The notes: generated by a model from the sequence alone, not told the origin. A stretch of 64,000 nt of DNA from Sporosarcina jiandibaonis (GCF_013184495.1 NZ_JAAOIY010000002.1:310001-374000), one strand, 5' to 3'. Numbered from the stretch's first letter, positions 51,083-59,416 are shown. Translations and numbers: made by a program.

Positions 51083-51595
51083 TTGAAGGTTGCATTTTTT
51101 GATAGGGATGGAACGATCATTGAAGACTATCCGGATCATCAATGGACATATATAAAAAAACCGGTAATTTTGTCAGATTCAATTGAGACTTTAAAATCTG
51201 TTAAGATAAAAGGTTATGAAATTATTATCATTACGAATCAATATTTACTAAATGAAGGATTTATATCGATGGAACAGTACAAAGAAATTACAGAAATGAT
51301 GCTAAATGAGTTGGCTCTTCACGGAATTGAAGTTTTAGATATATTCTATTGCCCACACAAACGAAGTGAAGGTTGTGCTTGTATTAAGCCACAAATAGGA
51401 ATGATTACAGAAGCATTAAAAAAATATCCAGATATAAATATTAATAAATCATTCATGGTTGGTGATTCAGTGGTAGACATTGAATTAGCCATCAATATGA
51501 AAATGAAGGGGTTCGGCATAGGTGTAGGTTCTACTTATTGTAATGAGGATATTTATGAAATAAAACATATAAAAGACTTACTTGCCTATTTGTAA
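51083..51595 (+). CDS. HAD-superfamily phosphatase (HisB-N/GmhB-like)
   Basis: 170 residues. Motif I FFDRDGT supplies the nucleophile D7 and acid D9; motif II IIITNQ; the zinc-loop-like FYCPHKRSEGCACIKP matches the GmhB/HisB-N (HAD-IIIA) subtype; motif IV VGDSVVDIE. Probably a small-molecule phosphatase, e.g. for sugar bisphosphates. TTG at 51083 is eight bases after GAGGG and is preferred over the GTG at 51074 inside that site. Confidence 0.85.
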   Translation: MKVAFFDRDGTIIEDYPDHQWTYIKKPVILSDSIETLKSVKIKGYEIIIITNQYLLNEGFISMEQYKEITEMMLNELALHGIEVLDIFYCPHKRSEGCACIKPQIGMITEALKKYPDININKSFMVGDSVVDIELAINMKMKGFGIGVGSTYCNEDIYEIKHIKDLLAYL

Positions 51596-51627
51596 GGGAT
51601 TGATGCGTTTAGTTAGGAGGATTTCTA

Positions 51628-52023
51628 TTGCCAAAAGGAGTTATTCATCACGTAGAGATAAATGTCTCTGATTTAAAGGGAACGGTTGAATTTTGGATTT
51701 GGTTTTTGGAGGAATTGGGCTATGATCAGTTCCAAAAGTGGGAAGGCGGAAAGAGCTGGCGGCTTGGTGAAACGTATATCGTTTTTGTTCAAACAGAAGA
51801 AAGATTTCTTGATGTTCCTTACCATAGACGCCGGGTGGGTCTTAATCATTTGGCCTTTCATGCAGTTTCACGGGAGCAAGTTGATGCTATCACTCTGAAG
51901 TTGAAGGATAAGGGAGTTACGATACTCTATACTGATAGGCATCCATACTCCGGCGGGAAAGATTATTATGCTGTCTTTTTCGAAGATCCTGATCGAATAA
52001 AGGTTGAATTGGTAGCACCATAA
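51628..52023 (+). CDS. VOC-superfamily (glyoxalase-like) protein
   Basis: 131 residues with two beta-alpha-beta-beta-beta modules: GVIHHVEINVSDLKGTVEFW and RVGLNHLAFHAVSREQVD, ending FFEDPDRIKVELV. Metal ligands H7, H72-type and the C-terminal glutamate are present. Members include glyoxalases and fosfomycin-modifying enzymes; reaction not predictable. TTG start seven bases after GGAGG. Confidence 0.85.
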   Translation: MPKGVIHHVEINVSDLKGTVEFWIWFLEELGYDQFQKWEGGKSWRLGETYIVFVQTEERFLDVPYHRRRVGLNHLAFHAVSREQVDAITLKLKDKGVTILYTDRHPYSGGKDYYAVFFEDPDRIKVELVAP

Positions 52024-52105
52024 GGACGGATTTTTTAACAATTTGATTTATATCTAGAAACTACAAGATTAATATTATGCACATTTCAAAAGGAAGACTA
52101 TTTGT

Positions 52106-52315
52106 TTGAAGTTTCTTTCAAGAATTAACCCAAATATGTATTTCATTAATATGGAAATGCAATGCTTGTTATTGATTTTGGTGGTGTATCTCCATTCTAT
52201 TGAATTATATAATTTCGAAACGATATTATCTCTTCCGTACCCTTTTTGGAAACCTTTCCTAGGGGTTTTTCTTATATTTGAAAGGGTCGAAGGTCAAGAC
52301 TTGCAAGCAAATTAG
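52106..52315 (+). CDS. Possible 69-residue hydrophobic protein
   Basis: TTG start with AAGGAAGA about ten bases upstream, one hydrophobic helix (~19-32) and an aromatic-rich C-terminus. No family recognised; could be a degraded gene. The remaining ~120 bases up to the leader peptide hold nothing but a possible extended -10 (TGGTACTATT). Confidence 0.3.
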   Translation: MKFLSRINPNMYFINMEMQCLLLILVVYLHSIELYNFETILSLPYPFWKPFLGVFLIFERVEGQDLQAN

Positions 52316-52442
52316 ATTAAGCACAAGCAAACAGTCATCGAGTGCAAGCGAAAAAAATGTCCTGTAAACACCCAAAAATAAAATCCGTATTATACAAAAA
52401 ATTGTGGTACTATTAAATCAATTAAGGAAGGTGGAGAGTGCT

Positions 52443-52502
52443 ATGAAAAATAACACAACGATTCAAATTCAGACTATCTTTGGAGAAATGATGGGCGACT
52501 AA
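52443..52502 (+). CDS. 19-residue leader peptide of the methyltransferase gene
   Basis: ATG at 52443 behind GGTGGAG encodes MKNNTTIQIQTIFGEMMGD and stops 49 bases before the methyltransferase ATG. A good ribosome binding site and the hairpins that follow suggest a regulatory leader rather than a functional peptide. Confidence 0.55.
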   Translation: MKNNTTIQIQTIFGEMMGD

Positions 52503-52551
52503 TTGAGCAAATGGAATGCTCGCTAGTCGTGCTACTACTAGGAGGGCATTT
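52498..52551 (+). promoter_or_regulatory. Translational attenuator-like alternative hairpins
   Basis: Segment 2 (AATGCTCGCTAG, 52515-52526) can pair with segment 3 (CTAGGAGGGCATT, 52538-52550), hiding the AGGAGGG ribosome binding site. It can also pair with segment 1 (ACTA...GAGCA, 52498-52509) at the leader's stop, which would free it. Mutually exclusive stems behind a leader peptide are the layout of erm/cat-type attenuators; the inducer is unknown. Confidence 0.55.
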
Positions 52552-53178
52552 ATGCTAAACAAGCAAGGATTTGATTTGTGGGCAAACGAATACGATCAAA
52601 CGGTACAAATAAGTGAAGAGAGTAATTTGTATCCATTCGCAGGATATAAAGAAATATTAAATACAATATTTAACGAAGTGATGCAAACAAAGCAGTCTAA
52701 GGTGTTAGATATCGGATTTGGCACTGGCGTTTTAACAAGTAAACTATACGAAAATGGTCATCAAATAGATGACATAGATTTTTCAGGAGAAATGATTGCG
52801 ATAGCTCAATCTAAAATGCCGCAGGCGAATTTAATCGAGTGGGATATTTCAAATGGTTTACCTGAAGAGATTTTAACTAATAAATATGATGCAATCGTCA
52901 GTACCTATGCACTGCACCATTTAACAGATGAAGCCAAAATTACATTCATTCAAAAACTACTGCTATTACTGAACAATGACGGGCAGATTCTCATTGGCGA
53001 CATCGCTTTTCAAACACGAGAGAATCTTGATAAATGCAGAAAAGAAAGTGCTGGATATTGGGATGACGATGAATTTTATTTTGTCGCAGATGAAATTTAT
53101 TCAGCGTTTGGAGATGTTTGTACATCGGAATTCTATCCAATCTCGCATTGTGGTGGCGTGTTCATCATTACTAAATAA
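52552..53178 (+). CDS. Class I SAM-dependent methyltransferase
   Basis: 208 residues. Motif I VLDIGFGTGVLTSKLY, acidic loop IDDIDFSGEMIAIA, post-I EWDISNG, motif II YDAIVSTYALHHLTDE. Typical of a family common in Bacillus whose substrate is unknown; it is not an Erm rRNA methylase. ATG at 52552 six bases after AGGAGGG, which is sequestered in a hairpin behind a leader peptide. Confidence 0.87.
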   Translation: MLNKQGFDLWANEYDQTVQISEESNLYPFAGYKEILNTIFNEVMQTKQSKVLDIGFGTGVLTSKLYENGHQIDDIDFSGEMIAIAQSKMPQANLIEWDISNGLPEEILTNKYDAIVSTYALHHLTDEAKITFIQKLLLLLNNDGQILIGDIAFQTRENLDKCRKESAGYWDDDEFYFVADEIYSAFGDVCTSEFYPISHCGGVFIITK

Positions 53179-53189
53179 AAATTTGTTAA

Positions 53190-53224
53190 ACAGGCACTGT
53201 TCAAAGATATCGAACAGTGCCTGT
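53190..53224 (+). other. 13-bp perfect hairpin after the methyltransferase
   Basis: ACAGGCACTGTTC pairs with GAACAGTGCCTGT around nine bases. It lacks a T-run on the plus strand, so it may be an mRNA 3' stabiliser or weak terminator. Confidence 0.65.
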
Positions 53225-53243
53225 ATTGATAGGAGGCGGCTAA

Positions 53244-53707
53244 ATGGCAATTAGAAACTCAGCCAAAGCAGTAATCATTCAAGATAATAAGCTGTTGACA
53301 ATAAAAAAGCAGACCAGGACGGCCATTATTTCATTTTACCTGGAGGCGGACAAGAACATGGAGAAACCCTTCATGAAACTTTAAAAAGAGAATGCATCGA
53401 AGAAATTGGTGAAGAAATAGAGATTGGCGATATGATTTTTATTCGCGAATATATTGGGAAGAATCATGAACATGCAGCGTTCGACTTTCAAGTTCATCAA
53501 ATGGAATTTATGTTTTTGTGCAGATTAAAAGAAAGAAACGAGCATATCAAAAATGGAATATTACCGGATGTCGGGCAGATTGGCGTAGAATGGCTGTCTG
53601 TAGCAGAACTGCTGCAATATAGGCTATATCCTCAAACCATTAGGAAATATTTAATTGGTTATTTTGACGGAAAGAAACTTCCAACCTATTTAGGTGATAT
53701 AAATTAA
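53244..53707 (+). pseudogene. Nudix hydrolase, frameshifted at an A6 tract
   Basis: ATG 53244 (after AGGAGGCGG) reads MAIRNSAKAVIIQDNKLLTI then leaves frame at A6 (53303-53308). In the +1 frame the protein continues ADQDGHYFILPGGGQEHGE and a full Nudix box (GGGQEHGETLHETLKRECIE EIG), ending at 53707. One additional A would restore a ~154-residue Nudix hydrolase. Either a recent one-base deletion, a sequencing error, or a slippage-dependent gene. Confidence 0.8.
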
Positions 53708-53751
53708 AGGAGTAAAAGAGGGAAATGCTAACTGTATCAACTAACGACGAT

Positions 53752-53790
53752 AAAAAAGGAACTATAACCAAAGAAGGTTTATAGTTCCTA
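53752..53790 (-). terminator. Terminator of the alcohol dehydrogenase gene
   Basis: AGGAACTATAA(C)C pairs with GG(T)TTATAGTTCCT; on the minus strand it is followed by T6. Confidence 0.85.
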
Positions 53791-53796
53791 ATTTAA

Positions 53797-54936
53797 TCAA
53801 GGTTTCAATATTACTTTAATACAGTCGTCTTCGTGATCATTAAAACGCTGATACGCGATGGCGGCTTCTTCGAGTGATACGATGTGCGTGATAATTTCAG
53901 TCGGGTCGAATTCACGATTCTTAATCATGTCAAAAAGTGTTGGCATGTGGTGGATGACTGGAGCTTGACCCATCTTTAAAGTGATGTTTCTTTCCCATAA
54001 ATCACCGAGTGGAAACATGTTGTAAAGTAGCCCGTAGACACCTGTGAGTTGAATAGTTCCGAATTTACGGACGGCGTTATGGGCGATATCGATCGCGCTC
54101 AACGTACCGCCTTGCAGTTTAACTTTTTGTCCTGCTTTTTCGAAAATATTTTTCTTACCGTCCATACCAACGCAATCGATAACAATGTCAACACCTCCAC
54201 TCGTTATTTCTTTAATATGTCCTCCCATATGGTCGAAGTCTTCAAAGTTTAACGCTTCTACCTGATTCATCCTAACGGCGTGGTTTAAACGATAAGGTAC
54301 ATGATCGACAGCAATTACGCGCTCTGCCCCTCGCATCCAAGCGAACTTCTGAGCCATAAGTCCGACTGGTCCGCATCCGAGGACCGCTACTGTGTCACCT
54401 TTTTTAACCCCGGCGTTTTCGACGCTCCAATAAGCAGTCGGTAGAACATCAGAAAGAAAAAGAAGGGCTTCGTCGGGGAGTTCACATGATTCGGGAATGA
54501 GGAAAGGCGTAAAATTGCCGTAAGGAACGCGTAAATATTCAGCTTGCCCACCGGGATAATTGCCATAGCGTTCAGTAAAACCTAAAAATCCGCCGGTATC
54601 GATATGCGGGTTTCGATTGGAATTATCACATTGACTTTCCATTGCATGGTCGCAATAAAAACAATCCCCGCACGATAGATTAAAGGGGATGATGACACGG
54701 TCACCCTTTTTTAACTTTGTCACCGCGGGGCCAACCTCTTCTACAATACCCATTGGTTCATGCCCGATAACATAATCCTTGTGAGTTGGCACCGACCCTA
54801 AATAGATGTGCAAATCAGAACCGCATATTGCTGTTGAAGTGACTTTGATAATAATATCATCGGCCTTTTCAATTTTCGGTGCATCGACCTTTTTCACTTT
54901 AATGTCTCTTGGACCTTGATAGGTAACAGCTCTCAT
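53797..54936 (-). CDS. Zinc-dependent alcohol dehydrogenase (formaldehyde-dehydrogenase-like)
   Basis: 379 residues of a medium-chain dehydrogenase. Catalytic zinc: C in AICGSDLH and H in GHEPMG; structural zinc: the CGDCFYCDHAMESQC four-cysteine loop; NAD-binding VAVLGCGPVGLMAQ. The long lobe and VENAGVKKGD fit the glutathione-independent formaldehyde dehydrogenase-like group. Probably oxidises or reduces a small alcohol/aldehyde; specificity unknown. Starts behind AGGAGAG. Monocistronic. Confidence 0.9.
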   Translation of the reverse strand: MRAVTYQGPRDIKVKKVDAPKIEKADDIIIKVTSTAICGSDLHIYLGSVPTHKDYVIGHEPMGIVEEVGPAVTKLKKGDRVIIPFNLSCGDCFYCDHAMESQCDNSNRNPHIDTGGFLGFTERYGNYPGGQAEYLRVPYGNFTPFLIPESCELPDEALLFLSDVLPTAYWSVENAGVKKGDTVAVLGCGPVGLMAQKFAWMRGAERVIAVDHVPYRLNHAVRMNQVEALNFEDFDHMGGHIKEITSGGVDIVIDCVGMDGKKNIFEKAGQKVKLQGGTLSAIDIAHNAVRKFGTIQLTGVYGLLYNMFPLGDLWERNITLKMGQAPVIHHMPTLFDMIKNREFDPTEIITHIVSLEEAAIAYQRFNDHEDDCIKVILKP

Positions 54937-55006
54937 TTAATCTCTCCTACGAACCATTTTGAAATTACTTTCCCCTAAATCAGAGTAACTATCCGATTTT
55001 AGCAAT

Positions 55007-55036
55007 AAAAAAGAGAACCCAATTCAATGGATTCCC
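55007..55036 (-). terminator. Terminator of the YitT-family gene
   Basis: On the minus strand GGGAATCCA pairs with TTGGGTTCTC using two G-U pairs, followed by T6. Confidence 0.7.
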
Positions 55037-55060
55037 TGTTGGAATTAAGCCCTTATTTCA

Positions 55061-55918
55061 TTAAGCGATATTATCGCCTTCTCTTCTAAAGAATCCGAAA
55101 ATCCCTACCGTTTGCACAATATTTGTGAAAGCGTTCGGATCGACTTCTTTAATGATCGTTTCTAAATCGTATAATTCATAACGAGTGATGACGAGGAACA
55201 ACATATTTCTATCTTCTTTCGAGTAAGCCCCTTTTGCGGGTAAAATTGTTATCCCGCGTACCATCTTTTGGTGAATGGCTTGTTGCAATTCGTCGGCTTT
55301 TCGTGTAATTATCATTGCTGTAACTTTCTCGTGACGCGTATGGATTGTGTCAATTACCGCAGTTGTTACATATAGCGCAAGCATTGTATAAAGGGCATTT
55401 TCCGGTTCATAAAGAACACCTGCTGCAACGATAATGACTCCGTTAAGTATTAAGAAATACGTTCCAATCGGCTTGTCTTGTAATCGCGACAGGACCATTG
55501 CAACAATATCCATACCACCTGTTGATGCACCTAGTTTTAATGATATGCCTACACCGATACCGGCAATGACCCCGCCAACGACTGCATTTAATATAATGTC
55601 TTCGGACACCGAAATTACAGGCAAGATTTCTAAGAAAATTGTAGTGAAAACAACGGAAACAATACTGTAGATGGTAAATCCTTTTCCTACTTTGAACCAT
55701 CCTAATATAAAGACCGGGATATTAAATAGTAATAATAAAATTCCGGTACTTAATTTAATGTTTAAATAGTCCTCGAATACACTAGATGTAATCTGGGCAG
55801 CCCCAGCAAATCCGCTTGCATAGACATTAGCATTGATCAAGAAAAAATTTAGAGAAATTGCAAGTAATAATGATCCGAAAATAACGACAGCAATTCGTTT
55901 TGATTCTATAAAAAACAA
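55061..55918 (-). CDS. YitT-family (DUF161/DUF2179) membrane protein
   Basis: 285 residues: five to six membrane helices (~8-180) with GGVIAGIGVGISLKLGASTG and GMDIVAMVLSRLQDKPIGT, then the cytoplasmic DUF2179 domain (~205-280) with RGITILPAKGAYSKEDRNML. Function of the family is unresolved. TTG at 55918 is about eight bases after AAAGGAGG; a longer frame beginning at 55993 would cover that site and add a non-conserved N-terminus. Confidence 0.9.
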   Translation of the reverse strand: MFFIESKRIAVVIFGSLLLAISLNFFLINANVYASGFAGAAQITSSVFEDYLNIKLSTGILLLLFNIPVFILGWFKVGKGFTIYSIVSVVFTTIFLEILPVISVSEDIILNAVVGGVIAGIGVGISLKLGASTGGMDIVAMVLSRLQDKPIGTYFLILNGVIIVAAGVLYEPENALYTMLALYVTTAVIDTIHTRHEKVTAMIITRKADELQQAIHQKMVRGITILPAKGAYSKEDRNMLFLVITRYELYDLETIIKEVDPNAFTNIVQTVGIFGFFRREGDNIA

Positions 55919-56043
55919 TTTTGGGACCTCCTTTTTACGGTATGTATATTTCTGTAACTGTTCTATTATGTCACACGAAGGGGAGTAATTCAAAGCGCAT
56001 GAAATGATTTCATGTCTTCAGATTATGGTATTCCCTAAACTAT

Positions 56044-56069
56044 TGAAACTTAACGTTTAATTTTCCGTA
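56044..56069 (+). promoter_or_regulatory. SigW-type ECF promoter upstream of the SdpI-like gene
   Basis: TGAAAC (56044-56049), 16-bp spacer, CGTA (56066-56069), 35 bases before the start codon. Exact consensus for SigW in Bacillus. Confidence 0.75.
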
Positions 56070-56103
56070 GTAAGTATATAGAGAAAGAGAGGAGCTGGTC
56101 GAA

Positions 56104-56604
56104 TTGAATAATAGGCCCATTTTGAACTTGAAAATGACTCCATTAGAGTTGCTTCTTAACGTCATTACATTAGCGGCCTTTGTCGGTGCGATAGTATATC
56201 TTATCTCATCATGGACAGTAATACTGAGTGAGATTCCTGCGCATTATAATGCAGCTGGCGAGGTAGATCGTTGGGGCGGCAAAGGCGAGATTCTTATTCT
56301 ACCCATAATAGGGCTAGTGATGTGGATTGGGATGACGGTTTTGGAAAAGTTTCCACATGTGTATAACTATATGAATTTAACAAAAGATAATGTTCGTGCA
56401 CAATATTTGAATGGCCGTCTGCTTGTTAATGTATTGAAAAATGAAATTGTCCTTTTATTTTCTTATTTGACTTGGAAAGGCGTTCAAATTGCCATTGGCG
56501 AGCATGATTCATTAGGCGCATGGTTTTTGCCTGCATTCTTACTGATTAATTTCGGTTCGATGGTGTATTTTATTGTGAGGTCAGTGCGTTTGTCGAAAGA
56601 TTGA
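56104..56604 (+). CDS. DUF1648 (SdpI-like) membrane protein
   Basis: 166 residues with four membrane helices (~17-37, 62-80, 110-127, 137-155). The segment SEIPAHYNAAGEVDRWGGKG between helices 1 and 2 is the DUF1648 hallmark (IP.HfN..G..D.wg.K). DUF1648 is the N-terminal part of SdpI, the immunity protein to the SDP toxin, and the SdpI paralogue YfhL of B. subtilis is SigW-controlled. TTG start nine bases after GAGGAG. A role in protection from membrane-active peptides is inference. Confidence 0.82.
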   Translation: MNNRPILNLKMTPLELLLNVITLAAFVGAIVYLISSWTVILSEIPAHYNAAGEVDRWGGKGEILILPIIGLVMWIGMTVLEKFPHVYNYMNLTKDNVRAQYLNGRLLVNVLKNEIVLLFSYLTWKGVQIAIGEHDSLGAWFLPAFLLINFGSMVYFIVRSVRLSKD

Positions 56605-56686
56605 GTAATACACATTAAAAGTTATTAAAATAATCGGAATATGGTATTATTAAATTACAACTGAATATTGTGAGGGTGGTTGGTTA

Positions 56687-57216
56687 TCAATCCTCTCTTT
56701 CCATTTTGTGTGGAAAGGAGGTGATAATAATGGAAGCGTTTTCAGTATTACGCATTGTCTCGTCGGCAATCTCCGCTAAATACATCGCAATGCGCGTTTC
56801 CGCAGTTTCCATCGCAATATTTGCCGCCTGTTTTTCAGTTTTCGCTAATCTCTTAGAGAACTCGCTTAGGACTTTTAGTGATATTGCCGGGTACTTTAAG
56901 ATGAACTGTTGAAAATTATCTCGACTCATGACGCATAGTTCAACGGCTTCCATTGCTTCTGCATAAGAATCGTGAACCGATTTCGTGAATAATGAAAGAT
57001 CTCCCGTAAAATCTCCTGGTCCTAAAATCCGAACTAGTTGTTCTTTACCCGTTTCGGATAAACGGTAAATCTTTACACGACCTTTGTGAACGATATAGAG
57101 TCCATCAGAAGTATCGTATGACAGCGCGGATATTTTACAGAATTGGTTTCCTTTACAATCTCGCTCATTTCATTCGCATCTAAATGGTTGAAAATCGGTA
57201 CAATTGAGATGCACAT
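56687..57216 (-). pseudogene. Crp/Fnr-family regulator, frameshifted and lacking its HTH
   Basis: ATG 57216 reads MCISIVPIFNHLDANEMSEI...KYPR, then near 57105 the frame changes to TSDGLYIVHKGRVKIYRLSE, GPGDFTGDLSLFTKS and the dimerisation helix (KYPAISLKVLSEFSKRLAKT). The DNA-binding domain is missing: the frame ends (MERED) at 56687 just after the position where the HTH should begin. It was therefore a cNMP/Fnr-like regulator that has lost function. Downstream of the metal ATPase operon on the same strand. Confidence 0.8.
56730..56912 (+). CDS. Possible hydrophobic toxin-like ORF antisense to the Crp/Fnr remnant
   Basis: ATG 56730 has an excellent Shine-Dalgarno (AAAGGAGGTGATAATA), preceded by a CTTTCCA/TGGAAAG hairpin and an extended -10 (TGGTATTATT, ~56643). 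The 60 codons are hydrophobic. The leader resembles those of small type I-toxin/holin-like genes in Bacilli, but most of the frame is the complement of the Crp/Fnr coding sequence, so this may be a chimera or chance. Confidence 0.25.
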   Translation: MEAFSVLRIVSSAISAKYIAMRVSAVSIAIFAACFSVFANLLENSLRTFSDIAGYFKMNC

Positions 57217-57237
57217 TTTTTGCATCTCAATTGTACC
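57197..57237 (-). other. 17-bp perfect hairpin after the P-type ATPase gene
   Basis: GGTACAATTGAGATGCA pairs with TGCATCTCAATTGTACC around seven bases, eight bases after the ATPase stop and overlapping the start of the Crp/Fnr remnant. Weak T-run (GATTTTC). Probable terminator or processing signal. Confidence 0.7.
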
Positions 57238-57245
57238 CCCCAAGT

Positions 57246-59132
57246 TCATTCTGTTTGTAAAATCGGCACCGGCTGCTTAATGTTTACTTGTTTTTTAGTA
57301 TACCGTATTAATCGCACCGCGTTTAGAATAACGATGAGTACACTCAATTCATGGATGAGCATACCGGATGCGAGAAACACTTTGCCTAAGAGCACGCCGG
57401 CGAGAAGAAGGACGACTGTGCCAACCGCGAAATACGTATTTTGCTTCATATTTCTAATCGTTGCTTTGGCGAGCGAGTAAGCATGTGAAAATTGGTCGAG
57501 TCTGTCTGCCATTAAGACGACATCCGCCGTTTCCATTGAAATATCCGTTCCGCCTTCACCCATAGCGAGTCCTATATCTGCTGTTGCGATTGCAGGTGCA
57601 TCGTTAATGCCGTCACCAGCCATTGCGACTTTATGGCCTGCTTCTTTCAATTTTTGAATCATGGCTACTTTGTCTTCTGGAAGTAGTTCGGCATAGACCC
57701 CATCTAATCCTAGCTGTTTACCGACAAGTTCCGCAGTATGGCGGTTGTCTCCAGTCATCATGATAATTTGTTTAACGCCACTTGCTCGGAGTTCATTCAA
57801 AGCGCTTTTGGCTTCTGGTCGAATTTGATCGGCAATGGAGAAAATCCCTGCAACGACACCGTCAATTGCTGCAAAAATTGCAGTGTTGCCAAGTTTTTCA
57901 CGTTTCACAGCATAACTTTCGACTGCATCGTCCACATTGATTCCATTAGCGGCCATCAATTTGCGGTTTCCGATAGTGAGAAGTTTACCTTCGATTTGAG
58001 CACGAATGCCATTTCCTTCAATGACTTCTGCTTCTTCGGGTTCATTCAAAAGGGGAATGCCGCGTTTACGAGCTTCTTTCACGATTGTTTGCCCTAGATG
58101 ATGTTCGGAAATCATTTCAGCTTCCGCGACGATACGCAGCAGATTGTTTTTATCGCCCGAAAACGTATGAATATCTGTCACTTCAGGACGTCCTCTTGTG
58201 AGCGTACCTGTTTTATCAAAAACAACGGTATCGATTTTCGCAAGAGTTTCCATAATGTCTCCGCCTTTAACGAGCACGCCGTCTCGTGCGCCGTTACCAA
58301 TTCCCGCAACGATGGAAACGGGTGCAGAAATAACGAGAGCCCCAGGACATGCGACGACTAGGAAGGTTAGTGTCATTTCGATATTGCGTGTGAAAATATA
58401 AACGACCACAGACAAGATGACGATAGCTGGTGTATAAACATTCGCGAATCGATCCAAGAACTTTTGTGTTTTTGATTTCGCTTCTTGCGCATCTTCGACA
58501 AGTTCAATAATGCGAGCGAATGTTGTATCATCACCGACTTTATCGGCAATTACTTCAATAAATCCGTTGTCGACAATCGTTCCGCTGAATACACGGTCAT
58601 CAATGGATTTATTTGCTGGAACAGATTCACCGGTGATCGCAGCTTCATTCAATGAAGCCTTACCTGAAACGATTGCACCGTCAATGGCAACTTTTTCACC
58701 GGAACGAATGATGATGCGGTCGCCTTTCTCAACATCATCTACAGAGACGATAACTGCTTCTCCATTCCGCATGACTGTCGCTTCCAACGGTGCCATGTCG
58801 ATGAGGGAGCGAAGGGAAGAACGTGTTTTTTCGAGCGTGCGCGCTTCGAGGAATGCGCCGAATAAAAAGAGAAATGTTACGGCGGCTGATTCAACGTATT
58901 CGCCGATGAAGAGGGCACCGATAACAGCGATTGTGACAAGAAGTTCGATACTGAAGGCTTTCATTCGTAATGCTTGAAACGCTTTTATTGCAATTGGAAT
59001 CCCAGCGATAATCGTCGCCGCGATAAGCGTTCCTTGGCGCCATTCGTGAAGGCCCCCGAAATGGAGGCCGACTGCAATGGCTAGAAGAATACCGGTCAAC
59101 GCGGTAATTTGTGAAGTGCGTTTTGCATTCAT
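57246..59132 (-). CDS. Heavy-metal P1B-type ATPase with CPG metal motif
   Basis: 628 residues. No N-terminal HMA domain; about eight membrane helices. Actuator AAITGESVPANKS, phosphorylation loop VFDKTGTLTRG (DKTGT), ATP-binding HHLG (SEHHLGQTI), hinge MAGDGINDAPA. The membrane metal motif reads VACPGALVIS, CPG rather than CPC or SPC, so zinc/cadmium/cobalt specificity cannot be assumed. The HMA function is encoded separately upstream at 59156. Transcribed with that gene from an FNR-type promoter. Length is normal for a version lacking the HMA domain. Confidence 0.9.
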   Translation of the reverse strand: MNAKRTSQITALTGILLAIAVGLHFGGLHEWRQGTLIAATIIAGIPIAIKAFQALRMKAFSIELLVTIAVIGALFIGEYVESAAVTFLFLFGAFLEARTLEKTRSSLRSLIDMAPLEATVMRNGEAVIVSVDDVEKGDRIIIRSGEKVAIDGAIVSGKASLNEAAITGESVPANKSIDDRVFSGTIVDNGFIEVIADKVGDDTTFARIIELVEDAQEAKSKTQKFLDRFANVYTPAIVILSVVVYIFTRNIEMTLTFLVVACPGALVISAPVSIVAGIGNGARDGVLVKGGDIMETLAKIDTVVFDKTGTLTRGRPEVTDIHTFSGDKNNLLRIVAEAEMISEHHLGQTIVKEARKRGIPLLNEPEEAEVIEGNGIRAQIEGKLLTIGNRKLMAANGINVDDAVESYAVKREKLGNTAIFAAIDGVVAGIFSIADQIRPEAKSALNELRASGVKQIIMMTGDNRHTAELVGKQLGLDGVYAELLPEDKVAMIQKLKEAGHKVAMAGDGINDAPAIATADIGLAMGEGGTDISMETADVVLMADRLDQFSHAYSLAKATIRNMKQNTYFAVGTVVLLLAGVLLGKVFLASGMLIHELSVLIVILNAVRLIRYTKKQVNIKQPVPILQTE

Positions 59133-59155
59133 GATTTTTCCACCTCTCTCGTTAG

Positions 59156-59377
59156 TTAAGAAACTTTTTGCGATAACACGGGATAGCCGAGCTTCGTAAT
59201 GACTTCGTTAATCTGATCCGCCTTCACAATATTTTCATCAAACTGTGCACGGACTTTATTGGAATTAAATAAAACCTTTACCTCTTCCACACCATTCAAT
59301 TTTCCAACAGTGATCTCGATTTTCTTAATACAAGTCGGACAGCTTAACGGCTCCAAACCAAATACTGCTTTTTTCAT
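59156..59377 (-). CDS. Heavy-metal-associated (HMA) domain protein
   Basis: 73 residues, one ferredoxin-like HMA domain. The metal motif is LSCPTCIKKIE (CxxC), followed by GVEEVKVLFNSNKVRAQFD. It likely hands a metal ion to the adjacent ATPase, 23 bases downstream. ATG 59377 is nine bases after GGAGG; the ATG at 59386 touches that site. Confidence 0.88.
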   Translation of the reverse strand: MKKAVFGLEPLSCPTCIKKIEITVGKLNGVEEVKVLFNSNKVRAQFDENIVKADQINEVITKLGYPVLSQKVS

Positions 59378-59416
59378 TTTCCTCATCCTCCAATAATTTA
59401 TTTACTTTCTATATAC

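Noticed and set aside
56730..56912. Confident type I toxin gene
   Set aside because: The leader is suggestive, but nearly the whole frame is the complement of the Crp/Fnr remnant, so it is kept only as a low-confidence feature.
58510..58977. 155-codon plus-strand frame opposite the P-type ATPase
   Set aside because: Shadow of the conserved ATPase frame; no ribosome binding site.
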